From positions 1 through 13,010 of the forward strand of contig JAJZSX010000026.1 in NCBI GenBank assembly GCA_021849435.1: a stretch of 13,010 nucleotides of DNA. Direction: 5' to 3'. Positions within the stretch are counted from its first letter, which is position 1; each line of letters starts with the position of its first letter. Below are positions 1 to 6,034 of this stretch, in pieces. The notes beneath the pieces were generated by a model. The model was given only the letters and a program-made list of their open reading frames with translations. It did no database searches and was not told the origin of the DNA. This DNA comes from Actinomycetes bacterium (GTDB lineage: Bacteria; Actinomycetota; Acidimicrobiia; Acidimicrobiales; RAAP-2). A program made the position numbers and the translations under genes.

Positions 1-1
1 G

Positions 2-514
2 CTCGAGCTGTGGCGCATGACCTCGATCATGTCGGATCACAACCTCGTCACCGAGGCGCGCGACCGCGCCGGCTTCAACGAACTACCCTCCGACCTGGTG
101 ATGGTCGCCGGAACGACCTCCCTCGCCGGTGCGGTCGCGCGCGGATGGACGTCGGGCAACCTGGTCAGGCTCGAGAGCTCGAGCGCCGAGGAGATCGCTG
201 CGACGGCCAACGGAGCGAATGCGGCCGTCGTCCTATCGTTCCAGTTCAACGGCGAGATTCAGGGCATCCACATCCACTACTGGGCCAGCTATCGGTCCCA
301 CTCGCGTCGCGGTGAGCAACTCGCGAGCGCCCTCGCCGCGGCGCTCGCCAACGCGGACCTGCTGCCGCGGGTCGAGGTGACCGGCATGGCCCTCCCGGTG
401 CTTCGTGAAACCAAGATGACCACGCTGCACATCGAGCACGGTGCCTACGACGACCAGGTGGTCGAGATCGCGACCATCGTGAACGGACTAGTGAGAAAAG
501 TTCTCCACAACTAG
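2..514 (+). CDS. CwlM-like amidase_3-family protein, 3' part (5' end outside window)
   Basis: The frame is open to the left window edge, so the N-terminus is missing; the first internal ATG is at 17. Counting from that ATG, the visible part matches the second half of an N-acetylmuramoyl-L-alanine amidase (amidase_3) domain. It shows the AN...A-VVLS strand (about 65-74), a GIHIHYWAS strand (83-91), RRGEQLASAL (98-107) and the closing PVLRETKMTTLHIEHG (127-142), which parallels the family's vLRetkmPavLvEtGf. The Glu of the catalytic/zinc site is kept (E140). The second zinc ligand, normally His in SIHxN, is Gln here (SFQFN, Q76). In Mycobacterium the gene at this position is cwlM, whose product regulates MurA in peptidoglycan precursor synthesis and is not regarded as a working hydrolase. 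I infer a similar regulatory, enzyme-dead role. It converges on parB. Amidase family membership is fairly sure; orthology with CwlM rests on synteny. Confidence 0.75.
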   Translation, partial: LELWRMTSIMSDHNLVTEARDRAGFNELPSDLVMVAGTTSLAGAVARGWTSGNLVRLESSSAEEIAATANGANAAVVLSFQFNGEIQGIHIHYWASYRSHSRRGEQLASALAAALANADLLPRVEVTGMALPVLRETKMTTLHIEHGAYDDQVVEIATIVNGLVRKVLHN

Positions 515-596
515 ACCCTTACGGCGGTGTGCCAATGACTGCCGGGACTAGGAAAATCAGGCCTTTCCTGAGGGTGAATCAGAGTAAACCACAACT

Positions 597-605
597 TCAT
601 CCACA
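597..605 (+). promoter_or_regulatory. DnaA-box-like 9-mer in the cwlM-like/parB gap
   Basis: TCATCCACA differs from the DnaA box TTATCCACA at one base. A second 9-mer, TTCTCCACA at 501-509 at the end of the upstream gene, also has one mismatch. Two such sites within about 100 bp of an AT-rich gap may bind DnaA, but short matches can arise by chance. Confidence 0.3.
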
Positions 606-617
606 AGTTGGGGAAAA

Positions 618-649
618 CTTCAACGAAAACGTTAGGTTTAATGTTGAAG
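618..649 (-). terminator. possible parB terminator
   Basis: A perfect 7-bp inverted repeat (CTTCAAC at 618-624, GTTGAAG at 643-649) lies just past the parB stop. On the minus strand the stem is followed directly by TTTTCCCC. A smaller internal AACG/CGTT stem can form in the loop. The arms are AT-rich and the loop is long (18 nt), so it is only a moderate intrinsic-terminator candidate. It sits in the gap between convergent genes. Confidence 0.4.
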
Positions 650-650
650 G

Positions 651-1574
651 TTACTTCGCTTGTGAGATAACGATATACAGACGTTCTAGGTCATCAAGAT
701 CAGCAAAATCTATGATGATTCGACCGTTGCGGCCCTTCAGGTCCACGTGCACCCGGGTGTTGAGGTAATCCTCGAGCAAGTGCTCGAGCTCCGCCACGCT
801 GGCGTCGGGCACTGGACGAAGCCGTGGCGCCCCCGAGACCTCACGCGGCATCGGCTCGTCGACGGGCACGATCTTGGGCTCCAAGAAGACCTTCACCGCT
901 TCCTCCGTAGCGCGAACCGACAACTCATTCTTCACGACTCGGGCCACCATCAGGGCCTGAGCGTTCGGATCCGAGATGGCGAGCAGCGAACGAGCGTGTC
1001 CAGCCGTCAGGTCGCCGTTGACCAGGGCCGCCTGTGCGGCCTCGCCCAGTTGCAGGAGTCGTAACGTATTCGTAACATTTGCTCGACTCTTGCCTACGCG
1101 CTGCGCCACTTGCTCATGGGTCAGATCGAATTCGTCGATCAACTGCTGGTACGCCGCCGCCTCCTCGAGCGGATGGAGATCGACACGGTGCAGGTTCTCG
1201 ACCACCGCCTGTTCGAGCGACAGACGGTCGTTGACGTCGTCTTGGACCAGTACCGGTACCGTCTCGAGTCCAGCCAGGGCCGCCGCGCGCCACCGACGCT
1301 CCCCCGCGATGAGCTCGAAGACGCCCGGTTCGCCATCAACCGGTCGAACGATGAGCGGCTGGAGCACGCCGAGCTCTCGAACCGAGGACGCGAGTGCTTG
1401 CAGGCTGTCGTCGTTGAACGACTTGCGGGGTTGGAACTGATTGGGTCGAATCGACTCGACCGAGATGCGCCGGAGCGGTCCGCCGACCTCGACGCCCTCA
1501 TGCTCGACCTCTTCCTCGGGAGCATCGGGGATGAGCGCACCCAGGCCCTTGCCCAAACCTGGTTTCCTAGCCAT
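651..1574 (-). CDS. parB: Chromosome-partitioning protein ParB
   Basis: ParB is the CTP-dependent clamp that loads at parS, spreads along nearby DNA and links the origin region to ParA and SMC. The 307-aa product has the full family layout. The N-terminal KPGLGKGLGALI peptide (4-15) resembles the ParA-stimulating tip of ParB proteins. The CTP-binding motifs follow: QPLIVRP (72-78), GERRWRA (91-97) and ENLHR (126-130). The helix-turn-helix DNA reader LTHEQVAQRVGKSRANVTNTLRLLQL occupies about 151-176, and a C-terminal dimerisation region lies at about 255-307. The ATG overlaps the parA stop by 8 bp, and a GGAGGA sits 8 nt before it inside parA, so translation is probably coupled. Its likely targets are the six parS sites upstream of parA. 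Confidence 0.97.
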   Translation of the reverse strand: MARKPGLGKGLGALIPDAPEEEVEHEGVEVGGPLRRISVESIRPNQFQPRKSFNDDSLQALASSVRELGVLQPLIVRPVDGEPGVFELIAGERRWRAAALAGLETVPVLVQDDVNDRLSLEQAVVENLHRVDLHPLEEAAAYQQLIDEFDLTHEQVAQRVGKSRANVTNTLRLLQLGEAAQAALVNGDLTAGHARSLLAISDPNAQALMVARVVKNELSVRATEEAVKVFLEPKIVPVDEPMPREVSGAPRLRPVPDASVAELEHLLEDYLNTRVHVDLKGRNGRIIIDFADLDDLERLYIVISQAK

Positions 1575-2340
1575 TGATGATCTCCTCCGCTAATGCGCGA
1601 TACGCCTTGGCGCCCTTCGAATTCGGATCGAAGTACGTTATCGGCTGTCCGAATGATGGTGCCTCCGCCAACCGCACCGTACGTGGAATGACGGTCCGGC
1701 ACAACTCGACGGGGAAGTGACGCCGGACCTCTGCTGCGACGTCTATTGACAGGGTATTGCGCGAGTCGTACATGGTCAAGATGACCTTGGAGATTCGCAA
1801 GGTCGGATTCAAGTTCTTCTGGACCAGGTCGACAATTCGTTGAAGCTGTGTCAGTCCTTCGAGCGCGTAGAACTCCGTCTGGACCGGCACCATGATCTCA
1901 GTGGCCGCTGCGAAGGCGTTGATCGTAATGAGCCCGAGCGACGGTGGACAGTCGATGAAGATGTAGTCGAAGTCACCGTTCACCGACTCGATCGCACGCT
2001 TCAAACGGAGCTCGCGCGAGATGACTGACGTGAGCTCTTGTTCAACGCCGGCGAGATCAAGAGTGGCGGGAGCAACGAAGAGGTTGCTGAAGCCAGTCGG
2101 CTCGACGATGTCCACCATCGGCACGTCATTGAGAAGCACGTCATAGACCGAACGCTCGAATTTTCGACCGTCGACACCGAGACCAGTTGTCGCATTGCCC
2201 TGCGGGTCGAGATCGACGACGAGGACCCGCTTGCCGTTCTGCGCGAGGGCCGCGCCGAGCGATGTCGTAGTGGTTGTCTTTCCGACTCCACCCTTTTGAT
2301 TGGCTACGGCGAAAATCCTCATCGTACTGTCGTCCGCCAT
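1567..2340 (-). CDS. parA: Chromosome-partitioning ATPase ParA (Soj)
   Basis: ParA is a DNA-binding ATPase whose ATP-driven cycle, stimulated by ParB, moves newly copied origins apart. The 257-aa protein carries the deviant Walker A KGGVGKTT (16-23) with the signature lysine K16, the A' motif DLDPQGN (43-49) and Walker B FIDCPPSLG (128-136). The length is normal for chromosomal Soj/ParA, and there is no N-terminal HTH extension of the plasmid type. The ATG at 2340 has AGGAAG about 6 nt upstream. The internal Met7 lacks a clear ribosome site, so the longer form is preferred. A promoter candidate and parS site 1 lie just upstream, suggesting control of the operon by ParB. It is the first gene of parA-parB. 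Confidence 0.97.
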   Translation of the reverse strand: MADDSTMRIFAVANQKGGVGKTTTTTSLGAALAQNGKRVLVVDLDPQGNATTGLGVDGRKFERSVYDVLLNDVPMVDIVEPTGFSNLFVAPATLDLAGVEQELTSVISRELRLKRAIESVNGDFDYIFIDCPPSLGLITINAFAAATEIMVPVQTEFYALEGLTQLQRIVDLVQKNLNPTLRISKVILTMYDSRNTLSIDVAAEVRRHFPVELCRTVIPRTVRLAEAPSFGQPITYFDPNSKGAKAYRALAEEIING

Positions 2341-2389
2341 GAGCCTCTTCCTGCGTTACGGACCCCCGACACCTGTCAAGTCCCCTGCC

Positions 2390-2418
2390 ATTCAACACGG
2401 TTTTTGGAAGGTCGTCAA
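2390..2418 (-). promoter_or_regulatory. candidate parAB promoter
   Basis: On the minus strand TTGACG (complement of 2413-2418) and TTGAAT (complement of 2390-2395) are separated by exactly 17 bp. They match sigma-70-type -35 (5/6) and -10 (4/6) elements. The predicted start point is about 40 nt before the parA ATG. parS site 1 ends 7 bp upstream of the -35 box. A second TTGACA (complement of 2374-2379) lacks a good -10. Confidence 0.4.
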
Positions 2419-2425
2419 GTATCGA

Positions 2426-2441
2426 TGTTTCACGTGAAACA
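2426..2441. other. parS: parS site 1 (perfect)
   Basis: TGTTTCACGTGAAACA is an exact match to the widespread bacterial parS palindrome. The symmetry extends to 20 bp (2424-2443), identical with site 2. It lies 85 bp upstream of the parA start, next to the candidate promoter. Confidence 0.96.
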
Positions 2442-2566
2442 TCATCGCGTCCTGGCTCGAGTGGCCAGCGATGCGTCCGAAGCGAAGGATCCAATTCTTG
2501 TAATTCGCTATAAACATTAGGAATTCTCGATCTGCCGTCAGTTTGGCTGCCGGACCCGCGACTCGA

Positions 2567-2582
2567 TGTTTCACGTGAAACA
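2567..2582. other. parS: parS site 2 (perfect)
   Basis: TGTTTCACGTGAAACA, an exact parS match, with the same extended 20-bp symmetry as site 1 (2565-2584). Confidence 0.96.
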
Positions 2583-2817
2583 TCGTCCAACGTACGCTTG
2601 GGGTGTCCACATCCGAACACTTCGCCACACTCGAGCGGCGCATTGGCGCTGGATTTACGCCCTCAAGAATGACATTGCGCAGCCGTGTGTTCCTTCAACG
2701 GGACCGAACCGATCATCTCTGACATCCGATCGGCGGTTCGTCCAAACGAGGTCGCCAAAGGCAGTATCCGAAGGCCGTTCGCGACGCTCGGCCAATCCAG
2801 TGTCGGGTCGGTGCAAT

Positions 2818-2833
2818 TGTTTCACGTGAAACC
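2818..2833. other. parS: parS site 3 (one mismatch)
   Basis: TGTTTCACGTGAAACC matches parS at 15 of 16 positions; only the last base differs. The central CACGTG and both inner arms are intact, so ParB binding is expected. Confidence 0.88.
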
Positions 2834-2986
2834 TCGGTGGCAGTGCGAATGACCGACGACATCGACCTCGAAGCTCGTATCCCCACCGTTTCAGATACCT
2901 GATCACCACGAGCCGTGCGCCGCCGATGCACAACCCGACCCAAGGTCTCCAATGTTCGACGGGGAAGGTGCACGACCCGACCCACT

Positions 2987-3016
2987 AGACACCGAGGTGG
3001 GACCACCTCAGTGTTT
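2987..3016. repeat. 30-bp imperfect palindrome
   Basis: GAGGTGG (2994-3000) and CCACCTC (3003-3009) are perfect inverted arms around GA. The symmetry continues outward with ACAC/GTGT after one mismatch, then a G-T wobble and an A-T pair. A TTTCT run follows on the plus strand. It could be a terminator-like hairpin or a protein-binding palindrome; no plus-strand gene upstream needs a terminator. Confidence 0.55.
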
Positions 3017-3034
3017 CTGAGACCCGTACCCGTC

Positions 3035-3071
3035 GCGGGGCATCTTGGCGGCCCCGCTGGTGGGCCCCACC
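3035..3071. repeat. two adjacent GC-rich inverted repeats
   Basis: GCGGGGC (3035-3041) pairs with GCCCCGC (3051-3057). Directly next to it GGTGGG (3059-3064) pairs with CCCACC (3066-3071) around one base. Together with the palindrome at 2987-3016 they form a cluster of secondary-structure signals between parS sites 3 and 4. Function unknown. Confidence 0.5.
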
Positions 3072-3419
3072 GTTGCTACGTTCTCCCGCCTCTCGACTCG
3101 AATCGGCGTTACCTTCCCTGGGCGCTGGTGCACGTCCACTCGGCAAACCTGCGTCGGAAGCCCATAGCGATGATCCAACCTCAGCTCAAGGCGCTGATTC
3201 GACAGCACCGGGGATTTGGCGACTCGTTGACTCGTACTAGGGTGCGCGACTTGGCTCTGACCCCTCCAATGGACCTATAACTGGTCCTGCCTACCGTTCG
3301 CTCCGGTTTCGCCGTTGTTCGATCAATGAACTCCGCGTTCCGTACGATCAGCGCACCATCTACGGAAGGAACACGAAGGTGGTACGCCACGATATCGGCT
3401 AGCCCTTTCATGCTCCCCA

Positions 3420-3435
3420 TGTTTCACGTGAAACA
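3420..3435. other. parS: parS site 4 (perfect)
   Basis: TGTTTCACGTGAAACA, an exact parS match, near the middle of the gene-free region. Confidence 0.96.
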
Positions 3436-3655
3436 CCGCATGGTCGCGTCACGGCGTTGTCGCCTGGCGACGCTTTGACCGGCACCCTTGACACAAGAAA
3501 CTCATGGTCGGGCTACGTGTTCGGCGTCCATGCCGCGCATTGGGGGAGTGCACCGTCGAACTCGGGGTCACGTGATCGCCCTCACCGGTCAGTCCGAGGC
3601 CGAACGTCCCAGGGTGGCGAGATGTCGAGTCCTTCTCATACTGCTCGATCTGGGA

Positions 3656-3671
3656 TGTTTCACGTGAAACA
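3656..3671. other. parS: parS site 5 (perfect)
   Basis: TGTTTCACGTGAAACA, an exact parS match, 236 bp from site 4. Confidence 0.96.
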
Positions 3672-4008
3672 AGCCACCCGGCACGCAGCCAGTGCTGATT
3701 GCAGCAATTTGGGGCTTTACCAGGCTCTCGGGGTCGCGGTCGTACCACCAGACGCGGGTCACGACCGATTTCCAGCGCCCCACCAGGCCTTCACGGCGAT
3801 CACGACGGCCACGACGTTGACCAGGTTTGCTACTGCTCACTTGACACCATCACCACGCTGCGCGACGTGAGAAACCGTCAAAGCTACATGGGACCCACGG
3901 GTGATCGTGCCTCCGCGACCACTTCCATGCTCTATGGGAATAGACAGTCATCGAAGCGGGGGGTAACGGGCAAAGACCCAGGTGGTGACGCGAACGTGGT
4001 CGGACCGC

Positions 4009-4044
4009 GACGCGGTGCACTCGGCGCGTAGTCCTCACCGCGTC
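4009..4044. repeat. 9-bp inverted repeat
   Basis: GACGCGGTG (4009-4017) and CACCGCGTC (4036-4044) are perfect inverted arms with 18 bases between them. The repeat lies in gene-free DNA between parS sites 5 and 6. Function unknown; a similar but shorter pair (CGGTCGT/ACGACCG) is at 3737-3767. Confidence 0.45.
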
Positions 4045-4146
4045 GGCGTCGGCACGCTCGGCACGGTCATGGCATCGAATTTCTGGCCAGCTGTCGTCAT
4101 GGCTAGCCACGAAAGGGGGGTGCCTTCGCTGCTGGCGAATCTCTCA

Positions 4147-4162
4147 TGTTTCACGTGAAACA
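4147..4162. other. parS: parS site 6 (perfect)
   Basis: TGTTTCACGTGAAACA, an exact parS match. It is the site nearest to rsmG, about 320 bp from that gene's stop. Confidence 0.96.
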
Positions 4163-4429
4163 TTGGCCCACTCACGAACGGGGATTACGGATCCGCTCTC
4201 GCGCGTCGTACAGCGTGTGTTCTAGTTCTGGGCCCTCAGAGATCAGTGCGTTGTCACAGTGGCCAGGTACTGTCGTTGTTGGGTGTGCAAGGCGTTGGCC
4301 CTGCGAGCGCGCACCGTGAAGCACACGGGACGAGCCATTCGTCACCCGTACAAGCCTCGAGGTTGAGGTAGGGCTCTGGGAGAACCGGGAAATGCCAGGG
4401 GTTCCTGGTTATCCGGACGGCGAACAAGC

Positions 4430-4446
4430 ACCGACCGTTGGTCGGT
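4430..4446 (-). terminator. weak terminator candidate after rsmG
   Basis: ACCGAC and GTCGGT form a perfect 6-bp stem with a 5-nt loop, about 40 nt past the rsmG stop. On the minus strand it is followed by GCTTGTT, a poor T tract. It could close the rpmH-rsmG operon, but the call is weak. Confidence 0.3.
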
Positions 4447-4484
4447 CAAGGCAAACCGGTGTGCCGGAAATGGGACACGCACTG

Positions 4485-5102
4485 CTAGAAGACGGGGTTC
4501 TTTCCTGGTGTGCCCGAGGAACGAGGGAATCGCAGTGGCGTGGGACGAATCTTCTCCATCACCTTGTATCCAGCGCTCGTGCGAAAGGTCCCCCTCGACA
4601 CGAGACCGAGCTGGTCAAGTCCCGTCGCGCTCCACCGATCGGCACCTTCGGGGGGTTCGGAGACGATCAGTAGTCCGCCGATGTGCAGGAATCGAACTGC
4701 GCATTCCGCCGTCACGCCGGGTGGACCGAACGACCGCGCTGTGACGATACTGAACCGCGAATCGCCCCTTGTCTCGCGAGCGAGGACTTCCGCGCGGCCG
4801 CGCCACACGCTGCCCCCGCTCGGCACGTCGTCCCAAGCCAGCACTTCGAGTAGAAAGTTCGTCCGCTTCTCCATGGAGTCGAGGAAGGTCGTGGGGTGCC
4901 CCCACACGTCAAGTAGTACGAGACCGGGTAGGCCACCTCCACTGCCGAGGTCGAGGATCGTGGTCGGGGGATCGGCCCGATGGGCCCGCCACGCCTCGAC
5001 GAACCCCTCGGCGTGCTGAATCTGGGGTTCAATTGCACCCGGCCCCAAAAAGCCCCGCGCCCTCGATTCCTCGAGGGCGCGGGTCAACCATAACGATGTC
5101 AC
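4485..5102 (-). CDS. rsmG: 16S rRNA (guanine-527-N7)-methyltransferase RsmG
   Basis: RsmG (GidB) transfers a methyl group from S-adenosylmethionine to N7 of G527 in 16S rRNA; loss of the enzyme is known to give low-level streptomycin resistance. The 205-aa product has the SAM-binding loop LDLGSGGGLPGL (50-61), an N-terminal ARGFLGPGAIEPQIQHAEGF segment typical of actinobacterial homologues, and the C-terminal RFPRSSGTPGKNP ending. The start is GTG at 5102, 8 nt after the jag stop; no strong ribosome site is visible, so translation may depend on coupling with jag. A perfect 13-bp hairpin followed by TTTTT lies within codons 7-19, overlapping the conserved FLGP coding sequence. It is the last gene of the operon and is followed by the parS region. 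Confidence 0.93.
   Translation of the reverse strand: MTSLWLTRALEESRARGFLGPGAIEPQIQHAEGFVEAWRAHRADPPTTILDLGSGGGLPGLVLLDVWGHPTTFLDSMEKRTNFLLEVLAWDDVPSGGSVWRGRAEVLARETRGDSRFSIVTARSFGPPGVTAECAVRFLHIGGLLIVSEPPEGADRWSATGLDQLGLVSRGTFRTSAGYKVMEKIRPTPLRFPRSSGTPGKNPVF
5054..5083 (-). terminator. intrinsic-terminator-like hairpin inside the start of rsmG
   Basis: CCCGCGCCCTCGA (5054-5066) and TCGAGGGCGCGGG (5071-5083) are perfect 13-bp inverted arms with a 4-nt loop. On the minus strand the stem is followed by GCTTTTTGG. This is the strongest terminator-shaped structure in the window, yet it lies 20-50 nt into the rsmG reading frame. It may act as an attenuator that lowers rsmG expression relative to the upstream genes; its activity is inferred from structure only. 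Confidence 0.6.
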
Positions 5103-5110
5103 GGAAACAA

Positions 5111-6031
5111 TTATGCCGGAGCGATCACCACAAAGCGGCGCGGCTCTTCTCCCTCGGACCTTGTGACAACGGTGTCCAGGCCACCGAGCGAATCGTGGAT
5201 CGCCTTGCGGTCCGCGGCGGACATCGGCTCGAGGGCCCGTTCCTCGTTGGTCTCGATGACTTCCTGTGCGACCTTCTGGGCGAAGCGTCCGAGGGCCGCA
5301 ACGCGTCGCTCGCGGTACTGCGCGACGTCCACGAGGATCCGGTCGGTGCGACCGGGGCTCTTCGCCTGGACGACGGTACGCGTCACCTCTTGCAGCGCCT
5401 GCAGCGTCATCCCGCGCGGACCGACCAGGATGCCCAGTTCGGTCGGGGGATTGGCGTTGACGGCCAATTCGACTGTCTCCTCATCAAGCTCGCTCACCGT
5501 TATCTCGGCTGCGATGTTCATCGATGCGAGGAGTCCAACCAGGAACTCCTTCGCGATTGCACCTTGCTCGGCTAGAGAGATTCCCTCGGCCACTGTGTCC
5601 TCCTTCTTCGGACTTTTCTCGACCCGTGGGGTCCCCTTGTCTTTATGCGCCTTCTTGGGGTGGTTCTCCCCGTGACCGCTCTTTTCCTTCTTCTCTTTTG
5701 CAACATCGTCTCGGCCCGAGTCGAGCGTTCCTGCTTCCTTTCGACCAGACGCGTCAGCGGCCCTCGGCCCGCGATGCTTATCGCCTCGCGACGCCGAGCT
5801 ACGTGGCCGGTCCTCGCGGCCGGTGCCGGAACGACGGGTCCGCTTAGGCCGCGGTCCCGTCGGGCGGACGCGAGCGCGGACGCGAGCTTCGCCCTTGACG
5901 CGCCCGAAGAGACCGGTCTTGGGCTCTTCGAGGATCTCGACCTCGGCGTCATCCTTATTGACACCGAGGTGGGCGAGTGCGCGACTCGTCGCTTCGTCGA
6001 TCGTCTTACCTGTTGTTTCTACCCAATCCAT
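5111..6031 (-). CDS. jag: Jag/KhpB-type RNA-binding protein (Jag_N, KH, R3H)
   Basis: Jag (KhpB/EloR in pneumococcus) is a cytoplasmic RNA-binding protein, linked in other bacteria to cell elongation and division. The 306-aa protein has a Jag_N domain (about 1-53, with LFGRVKGEARV), a KH domain (about 160-225) with the GxxG loop GPRG (204-207) and the typical GMTLQALQ that follows, and an R3H domain (about 235-306) with R275 and H279 of the RxxxH motif. Between Jag_N and KH lies a linker of about 100 residues (56-155), rich in Lys, Arg, Glu and Gly and surely disordered. The ATG is 3 nt after the yidC stop, so the two genes are coupled; pairing with yidC is the rule in this family. Confidence 0.93.
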   Translation of the reverse strand: MDWVETTGKTIDEATSRALAHLGVNKDDAEVEILEEPKTGLFGRVKGEARVRARVRPTGPRPKRTRRSGTGREDRPRSSASRGDKHRGPRAADASGRKEAGTLDSGRDDVAKEKKEKSGHGENHPKKAHKDKGTPRVEKSPKKEDTVAEGISLAEQGAIAKEFLVGLLASMNIAAEITVSELDEETVELAVNANPPTELGILVGPRGMTLQALQEVTRTVVQAKSPGRTDRILVDVAQYRERRVAALGRFAQKVAQEVIETNEERALEPMSAADRKAIHDSLGGLDTVVTRSEGEEPRRFVVIAPA

Positions 6032-6034
6032 GGG

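Larger units (their letters stand above)
2341..4484. other. gene-free centromere-like region with six parS sites
   Basis: About 2.1 kb between the parA start and the rsmG stop has no frame that looks like a conserved protein. The open frames present are short and overlap on both strands, and several begin at a parS palindrome, which reads as MFHVKH/Q or VSRET. Six parS copies (five perfect) are spaced 141, 251, 602, 236 and 491 bp apart. The stretch also holds further inverted repeats (2987-3071, 3737-3767, 4009-4044) and an AT-rich patch (about 2491-2525). In Mycobacterium parA and gid are adjacent, so this insertion of non-coding DNA is notable. I infer a chromosomal centromere and ParB-loading platform. 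I saw no tRNA, rRNA or mobile-element ends. Confidence 0.85.

Noticed and set aside
550..571. Overlapping small hairpins AGGAAA/TTTCCT and TCAGG/CCTGA as a terminator of the CwlM-like gene
   Set aside because: Short stems, mutually exclusive, with no T tract.
2392..2829. Short frames beginning with or containing MFHVKH around parS sites 1 and 2
   Set aside because: MFHVKH and VSRET are simply the parS palindrome translated; the rest has no similarity to known proteins.
2915..3280. 121-codon plus-strand frame in the parS region
   Set aside because: No ribosome site, no domain, it runs through the palindrome cluster and overlaps frames on the other strand of equal quality.
3569..3576. TCACGTGA in the parS island as a seventh parS
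   Set aside because: Only the 8-bp core is present; the flanks do not match.
3457..3870. 137-codon plus-strand frame containing a translated parS
   Set aside because: Contains MFHVKQ from parS site 5 in mid-frame and shows no family features.
4769..5575. 268-codon plus-strand frame opposite rsmG and jag
   Set aside because: Spans two well-supported genes on the other strand and has low-complexity composition.
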